Shown one piece after another: positions 16,023-17,048 of a stretch of DNA of 17,048 nt (the stretch's first letter is position 1; every line of letters starts with the position of its first letter). The stretch comes from an uncultured Parafilimonas sp. Its GTDB lineage: Bacteria; Bacteroidota; Bacteroidia; Chitinophagales; Chitinophagaceae. The stretch spans positions 1 to 17,048 of the forward strand of contig CALAGJ010000112.1 in NCBI GenBank assembly GCA_937892395.1, read 5' to 3'. The notes beneath the pieces were generated by a model that saw only the letters and a list, made by a program, of their open reading frames with translations, was not told where the DNA came from and did no database searches. Made by a program: the position numbers and the translations under genes.

Positions 16023-16998
16023 CTATTTAAAAGCATCTAAAGCAACTGTTGGTTTGCCTGCATTATCAAAAGCACCAAGTGTGTAACTATTCCAGTTGTT
16101 ATATGCCTGCGGTTCCCAATACAAAACACCAAGTCCCTTTTTATTTGAAACAGATTTTGTTTTGCTGATCAAATCAGTTAAAAAAGAATTGCATGCTGCG
16201 GCATCCGTCCATGGCATACCAGATTCCACCACCATAACTTCTTTTGAATAGCTGTTTACAATGTCATTCATGTTGGCGAGGCATTGGGAATTGTAAGTTG
16301 GCCAGTTGGAGGCTGTAGGATAAAGCGACATGCCAACTACATCAAACTTTGCCCCGTTATTCAGCAGCCCACCAATATTCCATCTGAACAAACTGTTATC
16401 CCACCCGTTGGAAACATGCACAATCACCTTGCAGGAAGGAAAGACAGTTTTTACTGCATCGTACCCTGCAGTTACGAGTTGTGCATAGTTAGACATATAA
16501 GTAGATGCCTTGCCTTCTGGCCAAAGCATACCATCATTTGTTTCGTTACCAACTTGTACCCATTCCGGGGTAACGCCTGCATTTTTTAATTGAGTTAACG
16601 TATTTGATGTATGAGATGCAAGAGCACTTTTAAGGTCGGCAAAATTCATTGATGCCCATGCCGCAGGTTTGGTTTGATGACCGGGATCTGCCCAAGTGTC
16701 GCTGTAATGAAAATTAATCATTATTCTCATGCCGAGATTTTTAGCCCTTACAGCTTTGCTCACCACATCTGCTGCATTGTTCCATGATGCTGCCGGATTT
16801 ACCCATACTCTTAGCCTTATGGTATTCATGCCAAGTGATTTCATCAAGGCGATGCATTCTGTTTCTGTGGATGCTGCATTGTAAAATTTTATTCCCCCTG
16901 CTTCCATCTCTGTAACCCAGCTCACATCAGCGCCTTTGGCAAAATACGAATCATCAACTGCCGGAGGCGATGGCGGTTTGACATTGTTTTTTTTGCAG
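16023..16998 (-). CDS. GH53 endo-beta-1,4-galactanase, probable surface lipoprotein; 5' end cut off by adapter
   Basis: 324 residues are visible. The frame is open to the right beyond an internal GTG at 16925, which is really the Val of the conserved GADVSWVTEMEAGG and not a start. The first readable residues are C-K-K-N-N-V-K-P-P-S-P-P followed by AVDDSYFAKGADVSW. That is the pattern of a lipoprotein just after its lipobox Cys with a proline-rich tether. The signal peptide itself is lost where adapter sequence begins at 16999. Counting that Cys as 1, the GH53 barrel has acid/base E152 in WVQVGNETNDG and nucleophile E258 in VMVVESGMPW, plus IMINFHYSDTWADPGHQTKPAAW. Family function: internal cleavage of beta-1,4-galactan, the side chain of pectin and type I arabinogalactan. 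A lipid anchor would put it on the outer membrane as the first enzyme of this locus. Confidence 0.9.
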
Positions 16999-17048
16999 AG
17001 ATCGGAAGAGCGTCGTGTAGGGAAAGAGTGTCTTCGCCTGTGTAGATC
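16999..17048. other. Illumina TruSeq dual-index adapter sequence (contamination at contig end)
   Basis: From 16999 the sequence reads AGATCGGAAGAGCGTCGTGT (16999-17018) and continues with AGGGAAAGAGTGT to 17031. This is the TruSeq universal-side adapter in reverse complement. The next eight bases, CTTCGCCT (17032-17039), are the reverse complement of AGGCGAAG, recalled as i5 index D505. They are followed by GTGTAGATC (17040-17048), the start of the P5-side adapter. These bases are not genomic. Biological sequence ends at 16998. Confidence 0.97.

Noticed and set aside
16987..16994. Run of eight T's (poly-A on the coding strand) near the contig end as a frameshift site
   Set aside because: It reads naturally as Lys-Lys-Asn after a lipoprotein Cys, and the downstream frame is intact. 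No frameshift is needed to explain the gene.

Overview
The window looks like a Bacteroidota chromosome contig, most likely from the Chitinophagaceae or a close relative. The evidence is a type IX secretion (T9SS) substrate with a gliding-motility C-terminal domain, the mutY-ssb-gldE-gldD block known from gliding Bacteroidota, TAnnTTTG-type promoter elements, and starts without strong Shine-Dalgarno sequences. By eye, the left part is AT-rich, and from about 8.2 kb rightward most stretches are richer in G+C.

Left part (1-6918). The 3' end of a large secreted T9SS protein (2-826) converges on a DMT-family exporter (839-1750, minus). A divergent promoter region separates that exporter from ftsX (1897-2769). 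Then come mutY (2886), ssb (3963), gldE (4516) and gldD (5850), all on the plus strand, with gldE and gldD overlapping by 4 bp. A small stand-alone CBM48/early-set protein (6604-6894, minus) follows. About 550 bp of AT-rich non-coding DNA then precede the right part.

Right part (7448-16998), all on the minus strand, so transcription runs from right to left. It reads as a beta-1,4-galactan-to-central-metabolism locus. In order of transcription: a GH53 endo-galactanase lipoprotein (5'-truncated by the contig end), a 1137-residue GH2-GH53 fusion with a signal peptide, galK, galT, an 83-codon galE remnant, a vSGLT-like Na+/galactose symporter, and an exported SGNH/GDSL hydrolase. The implied pathway is surface cleavage of galactan by the lipoprotein, then trimming of oligosaccharides to galactose by the two-headed fusion enzyme. 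Galactose is then taken up by the symporter, phosphorylated by GalK and exchanged with UDP-glucose by GalT. The epimerase needed to close the Leloir cycle is represented here only by a decayed stub, so a functional GalE must lie elsewhere. No SusC/SusD pair and no regulator is visible.

The last 50 bases (16999-17048) are not biological. They match the reverse complement of an Illumina TruSeq dual-index adapter, including an 8-base i5 index, left at the contig end. The most notable items are the GH2-GH53 fusion, the galE stub kept between galT and the transporter, and the adapter that cuts off the first galactanase.
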